Source of the DNA: Paramarasmius palmivorus
Taxonomy: Eukaryota; Basidiomycota; Agaricomycetes; Agaricales; Marasmiaceae
Length of the DNA: 64,000 bases
NCBI GenBank assembly: GCA_037176845.1
Contig: JAYKXP010000020.1
Location: forward strand, 434,001 to 498,000
Reading direction: 5' to 3'
How positions within the stretch are numbered: the first letter of the stretch is position 1; every line of letters starts with the position of its first letter. Positions 22,821 through 32,946 of the stretch are shown in pieces. The position numbers and the translations under genes were made by a program. The notes under the pieces are model-generated. The model saw only the letters and a program-made list of their open reading frames with translations, ran no database searches and was not told where the DNA came from.

Positions 22821-25800
22821 ATGAATTTTTTTCGGTGTTTGCCTCTGGTCATGTTCTTGTCGCAGCTGACCCTCGCGGTGAGTTTACTAGGTTCATTATC
22901 GATCATTGCCACTCATGAGTATGCACTACATAGGCTACCACGATGTGGTTCAATAGCACGAACAGTAAGGAAAAGGCGCTCTTTATCTGATTCTCTGAGG
23001 CTTAAGGACCAGCATAGTCATTCCGATCGGTAATGGGCGATTGGGTGCTGAGGTATTCGGGCAAATCCCGACGGAGGTCTTGGTATTGAATGAGGTGCGT
23101 ATTACAGGATTTGTATGCACTCCAAAGATTTATACCCCTTTCTAGGACCATATTTGGTCTGGATCTATCAATAATCCTAACAACAAGAATTGTCCTAGCG
23201 TGCTGACGCAAGTTCAAGACTACATCTGGTCAATCTCCCCTGCATTATAGATATGCTATATCATCTAATGTTCTACATACAGGAGAGACGATTTATACGA
23301 TGCTCAATCAACCATTGACAAGAACTGTATGGCCACGCCTCTGAAACAGCAAGTCTACCAAAGTATGTTCTCACGCTTACCAAGTCGCTCGCTGACAGCA
23401 ACTCTAATTCAGCGGCCGGCAACCTCACACTCAAGTTCCTGAACCTTTCTTTATCTGGCGTCCAAAACTACAACCATAGTCTGGACCTTACAACTGCGCT
23501 CTCAACGACTACATATGTCTTCGAGGGAGTACGGTACACCCGGTCGGCCTTCGCAAGCCACCCAGACAACGTGATTATGGTCAAAATTACCGCGAATGAG
23601 ACTGGCAAAGTCGAATTTGAGGCAGGATTTGTGACACCCATGGACAATGCAGTGAGTCGCGCCATACTTCACCATATATGTCAGCCTAAAGAGGGCTGCC
23701 ACCGTAGGCATATACAGTATCAAAGAACTCTATCACAATGACGGGTCGTGGAACCGAGATGTATACCTTACCGGGCTCAATTAACTTCCTCGCACGTGCC
23801 GAGATTGTTGCTTATGGGGAAGGCGCTTCCATTGAACAAGGAGAGACGACCATTTCTGTGTCCAGAGCTAATGAAGTAGTGATCGTTATCGCTATCGACA
23901 CCAACTACGTCCGCTATGATGATATCACTGGAGACCCTGAAGCTAAAGTTAGCGCTGCTCTGGACAGTGTTCGAGGTAAAACATGGGAGGAACTTCTCAA
24001 GAATCACTTGAATGACTATCAAGCACTGTTCGGAAGAGTCGGCATTTTCCTTGGTACAATTTGGTGATTTTGTTGCATTCGCAGGTTTTCTGACCGTCGT
24101 TTTTAGGTACTCCCACAAACTATACATATCTGCCTACCAATCTGAGGAAGGATCTTCGGGGAGGAGGCGATGCTGATCAAGACATATTTGCACTCTACAC
24201 ACAATATGCACGATATCTTGCAATAGCTTCTTCCCGCAAGACCGAGCCCTCCAATCTTCAAGGTATTTGGAATCAAGAGCTTAGCCCCAACTGGGGCAGG
24301 TACGATGCATTTCTCCAGAGTATACGATGTGGATGCTGATAGCTTCAATAGCAAATATACATTGAATATCAATCAACAGGTACGTACTATCATGATTGTG
24401 TCGACACACGGCTCAGCCAACACAACAGATGAACTCCTGGCTTTCCGAGCCATTGAACATTGCTGAAACTCTCGATCCATTATGGAATTTGATTTCCGAA
24501 CTCTCCGAACGCGGAAAGACCGTCGCTGCTGAGGAATATAACATCACCCGCGGTTGGGTTTCTCATCACAACACTAACCTCTGGCGGGATTCTGCACCCA
24601 TCGATTCCGCGTTCCATGGCTTTTGGCCGATGTCAGGCGCGTGGCTGATGCAGAATGTTTGGGAGCATTATGCGTTTGACCCGAGCCTAGAAGATTGGGT
24701 GAGAGACGTGGCATATCCGCTCATGAAGAGTCTATGCGAGTTTTACTTGGATTTCCTGGTTACGGCTCCTCCGGAGGTCGAGACTGAGGAGTACCTGGTG
24801 ACGAACCCTAGCGCAAGTCCCGAGATTGGAATTGGTAACTACAATGATGAGAATGTGTCCATGACATACGGTGAGCTCCAGGTCGTTTCGTTGTATTCCT
24901 CTGTTGATTGGTTCCCGAAGGTTCAACTATTGATACGTCGTGAATCTCTCGACCTTTCTAGCAAAAAGGATAGACGAACTGACCATGCTAGCAGACTCTT
25001 ACGCGACTTGTTTAACCACACTGCCGGATTCGCAAAGCTACTAGAAGTCGATCCTGAATTCGCTGCCGATCTTACGGAGACAATGTCGCGCCTCTTGCCA
25101 TTTCGTATTGGCTCAAGAGGTCAAATACAAGAATACGCGCGGGATTACAACAACCATAGGTATAGTCTCTGATCTACAGTCCGCTCCTTGGAGACTGACA
25201 CACATTCTGCTAGAGTCTTTACCCACATAAGCCACATGTACCCGCTTTTCCCAAGTGCTCAGATTGATCCGCGTTTCAACGCCACCCTCAGTGATGCTGC
25301 TAGAGTATCTCTTGAAATCCGAGGTGACGCGGGGAATGGCTGGCCGACGAGCTGGCGTGCCAACTGTTTCGCACGACTCCTCGATGGTGAGAAGGCATAT
25401 TACTATATGCAGAGGCTTTTGCACAACTACTCGTATGATAACCTATGGTCGAAGAACAGCATTTTTCAGATTGATGGGAACTTTGGTACGTTTTAGTGCT
25501 GGTGCCGTGTTGTATTGTGATATCTGACTTGCTGGGGTCCTTATCAAGGAGGTGCCAACGCAGTTGCCGAGATGATACTTCAAAGCCACAACGGAGAGAT
25601 CCATTTGTTGCCTGCTATTCCCGGTTCGTGGAAAGAAGGTCGTGTCACCGGTTTTAGGGCGAGAGGGGGATTTACGTTGGATATAGAATGGTCGGAAGGT
25701 TCATTAGTCTCGGCCAGAATCAAAAGCACATCAGGAACGTTTGCAAGGGTGCGATACGATGGCAGTGCGATCAACTTGGCTTTTGAAAGGGGATCTGAGA

Positions 25801-25826
25801 AGACATTGACAACCGCGGACTTTTGA
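22821..25826 (+). CDS. GH95 alpha-L-fucosidase, tandem copy 2, secreted
   Basis: Paralogue of the gene just upstream, same strand and same intron plan apart from one extra intron. The ATG at 22821 opens a signal peptide MNFFRCLPLVMFLSQLTLA; an upstream in-frame ATG at 22791 would add a charged leader and is less likely. Then ATTMWFNSTN, IPIGNGRLGAEVFGQIPTE, DHIWSGSINNPNNKNCPSVL and RDDLYDAQST. The barrel motifs are intact: NSWLSEPLNIAETLDPLW, HHNTNLWRDSAPID, NPSASPEIGIG, DPRFNATLSDAARVSLEI, RANCFARLLDGEKAYYYM and FQIDGNFGG. Unlike copy 1, an intron of about 65 bases interrupts the FQIDGNFG codons. The protein ends KTLTTADF. Moderate divergence at many positions with all key residues kept suggests an older duplication under selection, perhaps with shifted specificity. 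Confidence 0.92.
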
Positions 25827-26021
25827 GGCTCGAAGGTTCATTAACATTCTTCCTGTCCAAGCTGACCATGTTATTGTTATAGGTCAACACGGAAACGCAT
25901 GGTCATAAAGTGGGGTATAGTAATGCGTGGGTAGGCGATAGTATACACCCTAGCAAAGGCAGTACAGGACATAATGATACAATCCATTCGAACACCAGAA
26001 ACCAGTGAAGTAAATAGCGAG

Positions 26022-26789
26022 TTATGTGAGGGGAGTCCGTCCTTCCTCCCATGGTAAATGAGCAACGCCAAGTTGATATTCGGGTAGCTGTCGCTCGTCT
26101 TCCTGTGTAATATTTTCGACAGACGATGCATGAGGCATAGATATCATGACTGCGACTTGCATCGAGTAGGATAACGGTTCCTCTTCGGCTTTGCTCTCTC
26201 CTTCGTTGTTAGATTTCGCTGTCCGTGAAGTCCGCGACCAGACGGGTAACGAGAGACCGTGGTATGCTATCGGATTCGAGGATGGCATGCGAACCGGAGG
26301 TTCAGGCCGTGACGAATTCGAACTCGAAGATGATGAAGTTTTCTGGGATTCTCCAAACTCGTGCAGCGATTGTGATGGGATTAGACTCGTGGCGAGAGGC
26401 TGATGCAGAAAAACGCTTAGGTTAGACTTTCTTGTACTTCAACGCAAAGTATGGCTTGCCTGAATTGAAGACCATATTCCACCACCCTGCACAAAAGCTG
26501 GTTCCAAGAGCTTTGGCTCTTCTTTGGGAACGATATCAACATGCGAATCCCCCCAACCTAGATCTAGTAAACCCCTTCTTCTCTGCAGTCTCCGCCGCGT
26601 CCCAATACCGCATCCAATGAATATCAGAAGCAAGGCAATAAAGGTGATGAGGAAGCCAAAAAAGTAGTTTGCTCCTCGATTCGTAGGGGGGTTGCCGTTT
26701 GGTCCCTGAGTCGGAGTCGGGGTTGGAGAGTCGTTAATAAGAGAAGTTGTGGAAGCTGTCGTGAAGGTGCTGGCCATTGGGAACGTCAA
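26022..26789 (-). CDS. Single-pass membrane protein, basidiomycete-type
   Basis: Two exons on the minus strand, joined across an intron of about 50 bases near 26408-26450. The chain starts at the ATG at 26789 (or the second Met, 26777). It has a Ser/Thr/Pro-rich extracellular part with an SPTPTPTQGPNGN stretch, one transmembrane segment YFFGFLITFIALLLIFIGCG, and a basic stop-transfer RRRLQRRR. The cytoplasmic tail holds VAVMISMPHASS and RQLPEYQLGVAHLPW. This tail pattern (AVMI-MP ... LPEY-LGVA) recurs in short basidiomycete membrane proteins I have seen without assigned function. There is no signal peptide, so the topology is probably type III. It lies tail-to-tail with the second fucosidase. 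Confidence 0.75.
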
Positions 26790-27264
26790 CGGTGTTTCAG
26801 ACTGCTACTGCCTGGTGTTCTCCTCAGCGTACTGAGATGAGCCGTTCTATCAAGTTCCCGTGTGAGCCTCGCCTGGACTGTCAGTGTCACTGGGCAGATT
26901 TCATGGGAGCACTGCCGCTCAACTGCCGCGCCAATTTGGTAGTGCACATAAAATCAAGTTCTGACGTTGCCAAGGGCGTGCAAGAGGTAATAACGGAGTA
27001 TCCTGTAAGATCCTGTACTATTATATAGAGTATAAGAACGCCAAGTCATCATCTATTGAAACCAGGCTGCACAGTAAGAATACAAAGCAAAAGTATAGGC
27101 ACGACTGTTAAAGGTGTTCCGCATTCATATCACGAGTCCTAAAGGCTCCGGTACTCCTGGAAACTCGGACTGATTATAGGTACAGACAACCTGAGCATAA
27201 AGAGATTTCTGAGGGTATTTTCATGAATGAAAGAATGGAAAGAGGGGAACTTGCGCTGCTATTC
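26790..27264. other. Intergenic region
   Basis: Promoter of the 26789 gene on the left side and 3' region of the SRm160-type gene on the right. Nothing else is recognised. Confidence 0.45.
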
Positions 27265-28876
27265 TCATTCCGCTGTCGTTTTCCTCGACCTTACGACCTT
27301 GTTCCTAAGCGCTCGTTCTTTCAGCTCATTCTCTCTTTTCTCGAGTTCACTTTGCGACGGACCTGATGTATCTCGGTCCTATCACTCGTCAGCGTTACTT
27401 GAGGACTGTAGTCGGTAGAGCAAGATGTGCATACCTCAGTTTTCATAGTTTCCTCGGAATCCCATTTACTCTTCTTTTTCTCTGCTGTGGCTTGACCTTT
27501 GATCTTCAGTTCGTTCTTATCGCGATTATCTTTGGGATCAACGTCCATTTTTTCGACCGGACTGCGAGGTGACACCGACCGACTCGCGGGGCTGGGACTT
27601 CGAGAGTGACGTCTCCCACGCCTGCCAGGGCTAGGACTCCTCCTACGGGGAGCCGGTGACCTTGTGGGACTACCCCTTCGTCGTCTGGGTGGAGGGCTAG
27701 CACTTCGGCGTCTCTTGCCGTACCCATGACCCGGCGGTGACCTGGACCTGGACATACTTCGAGATCTGGGAGGTGAAGGGGACAGACGACGCCTTCGAGC
27801 AGGCGGACTACGACTGTCCCGTGCGCGTGGTCGTCTATCTCTTGGAGGGGTAACAGAAGGGGAGCGCGGTCGCCTCCTGGACGGCGGAGGTGGGGACCGT
27901 GAGACAGACCGTGAGGGTGACCGTCTTCTGCCTCTTGGTGGTGGAGAGCGATACCTGCGGGGTGGTGGTGAACGTGAGGCGCCGCTTGAAGGTGGTGTTG
28001 GTGACCTTCGGCGTGGTGTTGGAGATCGTGACATGCGACGACGTCCCTAGAATGGCTGAATGAGTTGCCCATACACGAGTTCCATTTAAAAGAACTTACA
28101 CGATCTCCCCAACCACCGTCCCGTGAACGGCCACCACGGTCATCATCATAACCACCTCTTCCACCTCGGCCTCTTCCGCGACCTCTACCGCCACCCCTGC
28201 CACCGCCTCTGCCCCGCTCATTTCCTCGAATTTCATCCAATCTGGCACGTCGGTCTCGCTCATCGAAGGTACGTGTATCTTTTTCGCGAGCTTTTCGTAG
28301 CTCTTCCTTCTTTTCCTCGACGAATGTGCGTGGAACACCTGTAACATCTGACTGAGCTTCGAGTAGAAGATTCCATAGAGCAGACATGAAAGCAGGGGTG
28401 TCTTTAGTCAAAAAACCGGTCAGGTTGATTTGCATTTTCTTTGGGTCCGGTGTCTATGAAAACCTTGTTAGCGGACTGAGTTCAGTGCATGACGAGATTG
28501 GTTCACCGGTTGAGACTTGTCCTCCAGCAAACCCATAGCATACTCAATGACTACTTCATCCTCGAACCCAACAAGCTCAGTCACCTTTTTCGCAATCCAT
28601 GGCTTGATTACGTTCAGGTTGACTTTCCGCATGTCAACCTAGAGAAATGATGTTTAGAGTGTAGCCAAAATGCCAAAAACGCGGTATAGGATACCTTTTT
28701 ATCAAACTCTGGAGGGAACTTCATGCTCTTTAGGAGCTTGTGCTCTTTGTCTGAGAAACGTCTATCCTGGTCGGCAGAGGTTCCCTTGAAAAATCCTGGG
28801 AAAGGTAAGCAAAAGAAGTGGTGAGTATGCTTGAAGGATACCGTATCTTTTGACCGGTCTCACCAGCGTCAGCCAT
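27265..28876 (-). CDS. SRRM1: PWI-domain SR protein, SRm160/SRRM1 type
   Basis: Nuclear splicing coactivator that binds nucleic acid through its PWI domain and bridges spliceosomal SR proteins. The first exon is tiny (MADAG, ATG at 28876), then FFKGTSADQDRRFSDKEHKL and the PWI core VNLNVIKPWIAKKVTELVGF followed by FEDEVVIEYAMGLL. Residues TGFLTKDTPAFMSALWNLLL close the domain at about residue 110. Next come a charged helix (EEKKEELRKAREKDTR), an RGG-rich stretch (repeated GRGGG and GRGRG), and a long RS domain with SRSPTPRRRSP and RSPPPRRY repeats. The last exon encodes the conserved ending SQSELEKRENELKERALRNK. Splicing around the last intron removes an in-frame extension, and the stop lies at 27265. 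Five or more introns. Strong family call. Confidence 0.92.
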
Positions 28877-29043
28877 GGTTGCTTGAATGGAACGAGCCCG
28901 ATATCCTTCTACTTGACGGTTTAGGGTAAAGGAACGTGGGAAATGTTTCGGCCGAAGTGGCAGTGGTACACCGTTACTACACCTTAGTTGTTCAACTTCA
29001 AGTTATTGCATTCCTCCAATTTGACTGGTACATGATATGTAAA

Positions 29044-30716
29044 CTACCATTCCCTGAGGCTTCCATCATCACCCCGCCATAAAGGATTCCTCCATGCGGG
29101 AAGATTTTCCAAGCAATATTGCGAGGCTTTGCGTACAAGTTCTTCGTTGATTTCGATCCCAAGACCCGGTCCTGATAGATATTACATTAACCCTGAGGTC
29201 ATACTTGTAATAGGACATGGATTCGCACCTGTCAGGATATCGATATGACCATCCTTCACTGTGAATACATCCGGGTTAGCCATGTACGTGTGTAGATCAG
29301 CATTCGCCAGCGGGTGCTCATGTTCGGTGAGGTTGTAATGCATCTAGAGGGTAGGCAGTCAAACTAGGGCTATCTTTTAACATGGGAAATAGCATACCTT
29401 CCAGCTCATCTCTTGGATAACAACTCATTCATGCCGTGAGCTTCAAGGGGTCCGAAATGCATTCCTGATATGTACTTACAATTAGGAGCCGAGGTCGCTA
29501 CCTGCATGGAAGCGGCAAGTGCAATAGGCCCAAGGGGGCAATGAGGAGCCAGTGCCACGTCGTAGGTGTCCGCAAGACTAGCTATTCGGTTCATTTCCGT
29601 GATGCCACCACAATGTGCGATCTAATAGAGAACTCAGTATGGCAGCTTCCGCGCGAGTATGTGGACAAGGTTTACATCAGGCTGAGCAATGTCGATTGCA
29701 CGTCGTTCAAAGTAGGGCCGGAAATCATGGCGAGTATATAAGCGTTCGCCCAGGGCGATGGGTATTGACACGGCGTTGGACAAATCGGCAATTTCCTCGG
29801 GTTGAGTTGGAAGCAGTGGTTCTGTGAACGGACAAAGGTTATAAAAAGTAGTGACGACGGAAGGATTGCTTGCCTTCGATGAAGAATGGCTGAAGTGGTT
29901 CAAGGAGCCTGGCAAGCTGCTTGGCCATGCCCTTGTGCAGCCGACCGTGGAAGTCAACACCGACATCAAGTCCGACGTCTCTGGATGTCATATCAGTCAA
30001 CTTAGGATCCTGAAACTTTCGATGCCGACATACCGGACTTGTTTGACTCGGTCAACTGTCCCTAGAAGAGTACTTGGTGAATCAACCCACGCCACCGCAT
30101 CTGTTCGAAGAGCTCGGTTCGAGACAAAGGGATAGAAGACCGTTACTGATTACCGGTGCCATTCATTTTAACTGCAGTAAACCCTTGCTCTTTGCGTGCC
30201 TGTGCTGCAGAGACGACGTCGTTGGGATGATCCCCACCAATCCAACCATATACCTTAACACGATCGCGTACTTTGCCGCCCAGAAGCTGCCAGACCGGAA
30301 CACCCAACCTCTTGCCTTTGATGTCCCACAATGCGATATCCAGGCCGGACAAAGCACTCTAGAGTATTGGCTGAGATTCATCGTTATTGATACAAATACA
30401 TGACGCACCATTAATACAGGTCCTCCACGGTAGAATCGACCCATATAGGCACTCTGCCATATGTCGAGGATATTGTCCGAATCCGTACCAACGAATCTCT
30501 CGGTCAGGTCTTTGAAAGCACCTTCTACGGCTTCGGTGTGTCCTTCGAGGGTGCCTTCTCCCCATCCAACGATCCCGTCCGATGTCTCTACTCGTACCAA
30601 AAGCCAACGAGGGGCTACCCGGAATGTCTACGACAATCTTCATTATAGGCGAGAAATGATCACGACGACGAGGAGATACTTGCCTCAATCCTCGCGATTT
30701 TGCTGGAATTTGCCAT
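29044..30716 (-). CDS. Enolase-superfamily dehydratase, D-galactonate dehydratase-like
   Basis: Probably removes water from a sugar acid (D-galactonate type) with Mg2+. Exon 1 is 33 bases ([11 protein letters not shown]) and joins [20 protein letters not shown] through an intron that begins with GC instead of GT. Then [50 protein letters not shown] and [15 protein letters not shown]. The metal and acid/base set of E. coli DgoD is all visible: VDFHGR (Asp and His), FFIE (Glu), ALGERLYTR (Glu) and [15 protein letters not shown] (His). The C-terminus is [16 protein letters not shown] with stop at 29044-29046. About ten introns. The superfamily is certain; the exact substrate is an inference from overall similarity to DgoD. 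It shares a 202-base promoter region with the divergent p24 gene. Confidence 0.88.
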
Positions 30717-30918
30717 TTCTTTAGAGGCTCTTCGATATCGAAGATCACTTCATGACCTTGGTATAAATACTAGTCGAAAATTTTCGGACCGGTGAGAAGA
30801 GGAAGAATCAAAACTCGGAGAGAACGCTGCATCAAAACGGTCCGAAAGCAGAACAGAGTGCCGTGGGAATACATGCCAGGTCATTTCTCCCTTGAGCGCC
30901 GTCACCGTGACCACTGGC
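30717..30918. promoter_or_regulatory. Shared divergent promoter region
   Basis: Only 202 bases separate the start codons of the dehydratase (minus) and the p24 gene (plus), so the two promoters must overlap. A TATAAATA element lies near 30760. Confidence 0.5.
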
Positions 30919-31740
30919 ATGGCTGCACCCATTTCATACCTCCTCTTTTTCTTCTTTCTAAGTCTATTGACTGGACAATCCTTTGCTATCAAATTCTCTC
31001 TTCCGGCCTCAAGATACCCTCCAAGCAAGTGCATATGGAACTCTGTTCATCTCAACACTCTCGTCATAGTCACAGCCAATCTCGGTCCTGGCGAGAACCA
31101 ACGGGTCGACATTGAAATTGTCGATTCTAGCCCACAGAAGAATGTGTATCTCAGCAAGAAGGGTATTAGTGGGGAGACACGATTAGCTGTAACTTCGCAT
31201 GCAGAGGGAGAAATTGGCGTGTGCTTTAAAAACACTATTGAAGGCAGTACGTGGCGAATGATTTTTGGACCTTGGGCTTTACTGACAGGGGGTTACAGGT
31301 ATTTCCAACGATAAAGCGAGTAAACTGGCTCGAATTGTTGATTTGGACGTGGACATTGGTGCTGACGCTGTCGATTACAAGTAAGTGTTCACTGACACGT
31401 TGCAATGCACGTTCCAACTGAAACTGGTTACAGCGCTATCGCCAACCAAGAGTCACTGTCAGGACTAGAGACCGAGATGCGAAAACTAGAGGGTTTGGTC
31501 AAGGAAATAGTTGATGAAATGGGATACCTCAAAAAGAGAGAGGAAAGATTTACAGATACGAATGGTTCGCGACCACATCTATCAAGCCCTTTTCTTGCTC
31601 GCTAACCCCTTGCCATAGTGTCCACGAACCAACGTGTTCAAAATTTTGCGTGGTTTACCATCTTTTCGCTGGCGGCATTGGGCGCTTGGCAAATAATGCA
31701 TTTGAGGTCGTTCTTCAAGCGCAAATACCTAATTGATTGA
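30919..31740 (+). CDS. p24 family cargo receptor (emp24/GOLD), Erv25/TMED10-like
   Basis: Type I membrane protein of COPI/COPII vesicles cycling between endoplasmic reticulum and Golgi. Signal peptide MAAPISYLLFFFFLSLLTGQ, followed by a GOLD domain with KCIWNSVHLNTLVIVTANLG and EGEIGVCFKNTIEG; the two Cys are at the usual disulfide positions. A coiled coil follows (SLSGLETEMRKLEGLVKEIV, then KKREERFTDTN). The last exon gives VSTNQRVQNFAWFTIFSLAA and the tail LRSFFKRKYLID, whose FF plus basic residues is the COPI/COPII sorting signal. Four exons with short introns; stop at 31738-31740. Length of about 215 residues is standard. The tail resembles TMED10/Erv25 more than other p24 classes. Intact. 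Confidence 0.92.
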
Positions 31741-32946
31741 GGGTCTGGGCATTTGGCTTTTACTAGGATGCTTGTATCATAATGTCGGTAATGACCACCT
31801 ATTGATGCGGAAACTTGGAAAGCTGTGGCTTCCTGGTTGAGATCGTCGACATGATTCAATGTTCGAGAATGACCTAAGAGGGATGAGGGCCAGTGTCAGA
31901 CGAATGCATATCGCATTTTCAGTGACACCGACGTCGACAGGAATAATGATTCAATATTCAATCATCAATGATGAATCTCAGCCGTGGGACATTGGGGTCG
32001 TCAGGGTCACTGACGCACTCTTCTCCAGTAACATCCACTGCCCTCGCAAATATCACTGCATCTTTCAGGACAGACTCCGTATTGATCGACTTCGAGTTCT
32101 AGCCACCCCCGTAGAATGGGGATAAACCTGTCCTGAGTTCATCGTCCTTAGGAGCGGCACCGGAAACTGCAAAAGCATTCGCTATCTCGTATGGTTGGCT
32201 GGTAAGTTCGTCATCTCCCTTGGATCACAAAAGCTGGCCAATAACCCTGGTGGAACGAAGCAGAGATCACCCATTGCAAAGACCAAAGGGAGAACCTTGT
32301 CTGAGAAGCCCAGAAGAACGGATAGATCTTCAAACTGCTTGATGTGTGCGTCTCCTCGCCTCAAATTGAATTCTTACTAACATCGTTATCCAAGTCTAGT
32401 CTTATATATTGAAAGAATTGATGGTCTCCCTGTGGAGAAGACGCGAAAAGAAGACACTCCCGATCCCAACAGCTTTCACGAAATAATGTACAGGGCCTCG
32501 ATCCAAAAGCCATGCCCGTAACACTGGGGCACTATACAGAGGACTTTTGGCGGTGATTGTAGACCACAAAAGGATAATGTTCCATTCTCAACAGCCAAGG
32601 GCATTGTGATGGACGACTGAAATGGTATACGTTGTCGTCTGACTCGGGCACGAGAAGGTTTAGGTCTACCCATAGCCCAGGATTACTCTCAAAGGACGAT
32701 TGTGAGTCCTAGGAAATCGAAGCACTAAGTTTCTGCGGCGCGAGGTAGCGGTTCCAAATCGCCCAAGAAGGAATGTTCTATGCAATGCAGATCAAGCGAA
32801 TTCGACGCAGCAGTAAAGTTCAATTGGAGTCAGTTATGTTCAAGCGCTCAAATCCCGGTTCCTGTGACTCCCGCTGCTGTTGTACGAACGTTCGTTGCTA
32901 TAAAGCTTTCAGAAAAGGGTACCCTGACCTCCTTCCGTCCGCCGAC
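31741..32946. other. Intergenic stretch
   Basis: Holds the 3' region of the p24 gene, one possible small minus-strand gene (32182-32383) and the promoter of the 32947 gene. Other open frames here have no recognisable motif. Confidence 0.4.
32182..32383 (-). CDS. Possible small protein, about 52 aa (uncertain)
   Basis: An ATG at 32383 is followed after two codons by a good donor (gtaagaatt), and a good acceptor (aagcag) leads into a hydrophobic frame FEDLSVLLGFSDKVLPLVFA, then MGDLCFVPPGLLASFCDP, ending PANHTR at 32182. A TATATA element lies about 20 bases upstream. An alternative splice from the ATGG at GFSDKVLPLVFAM to an acceptor near 32160 would instead give the ending VSGAAPKDDELRTGLSPFYG and about 45 residues. 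I do not recognise either protein. The frame could be chance. Confidence 0.3.

Noticed and set aside
27506..28435. 309-codon His/Pro-rich minus-strand frame over the SR gene
   Set aside because: It contains the PWI tail and RGG part at its start but then reads through the intron near 28049-28090 into a wrong frame of the RS repeats. The spliced frame gives the conserved SRm160 ending instead.
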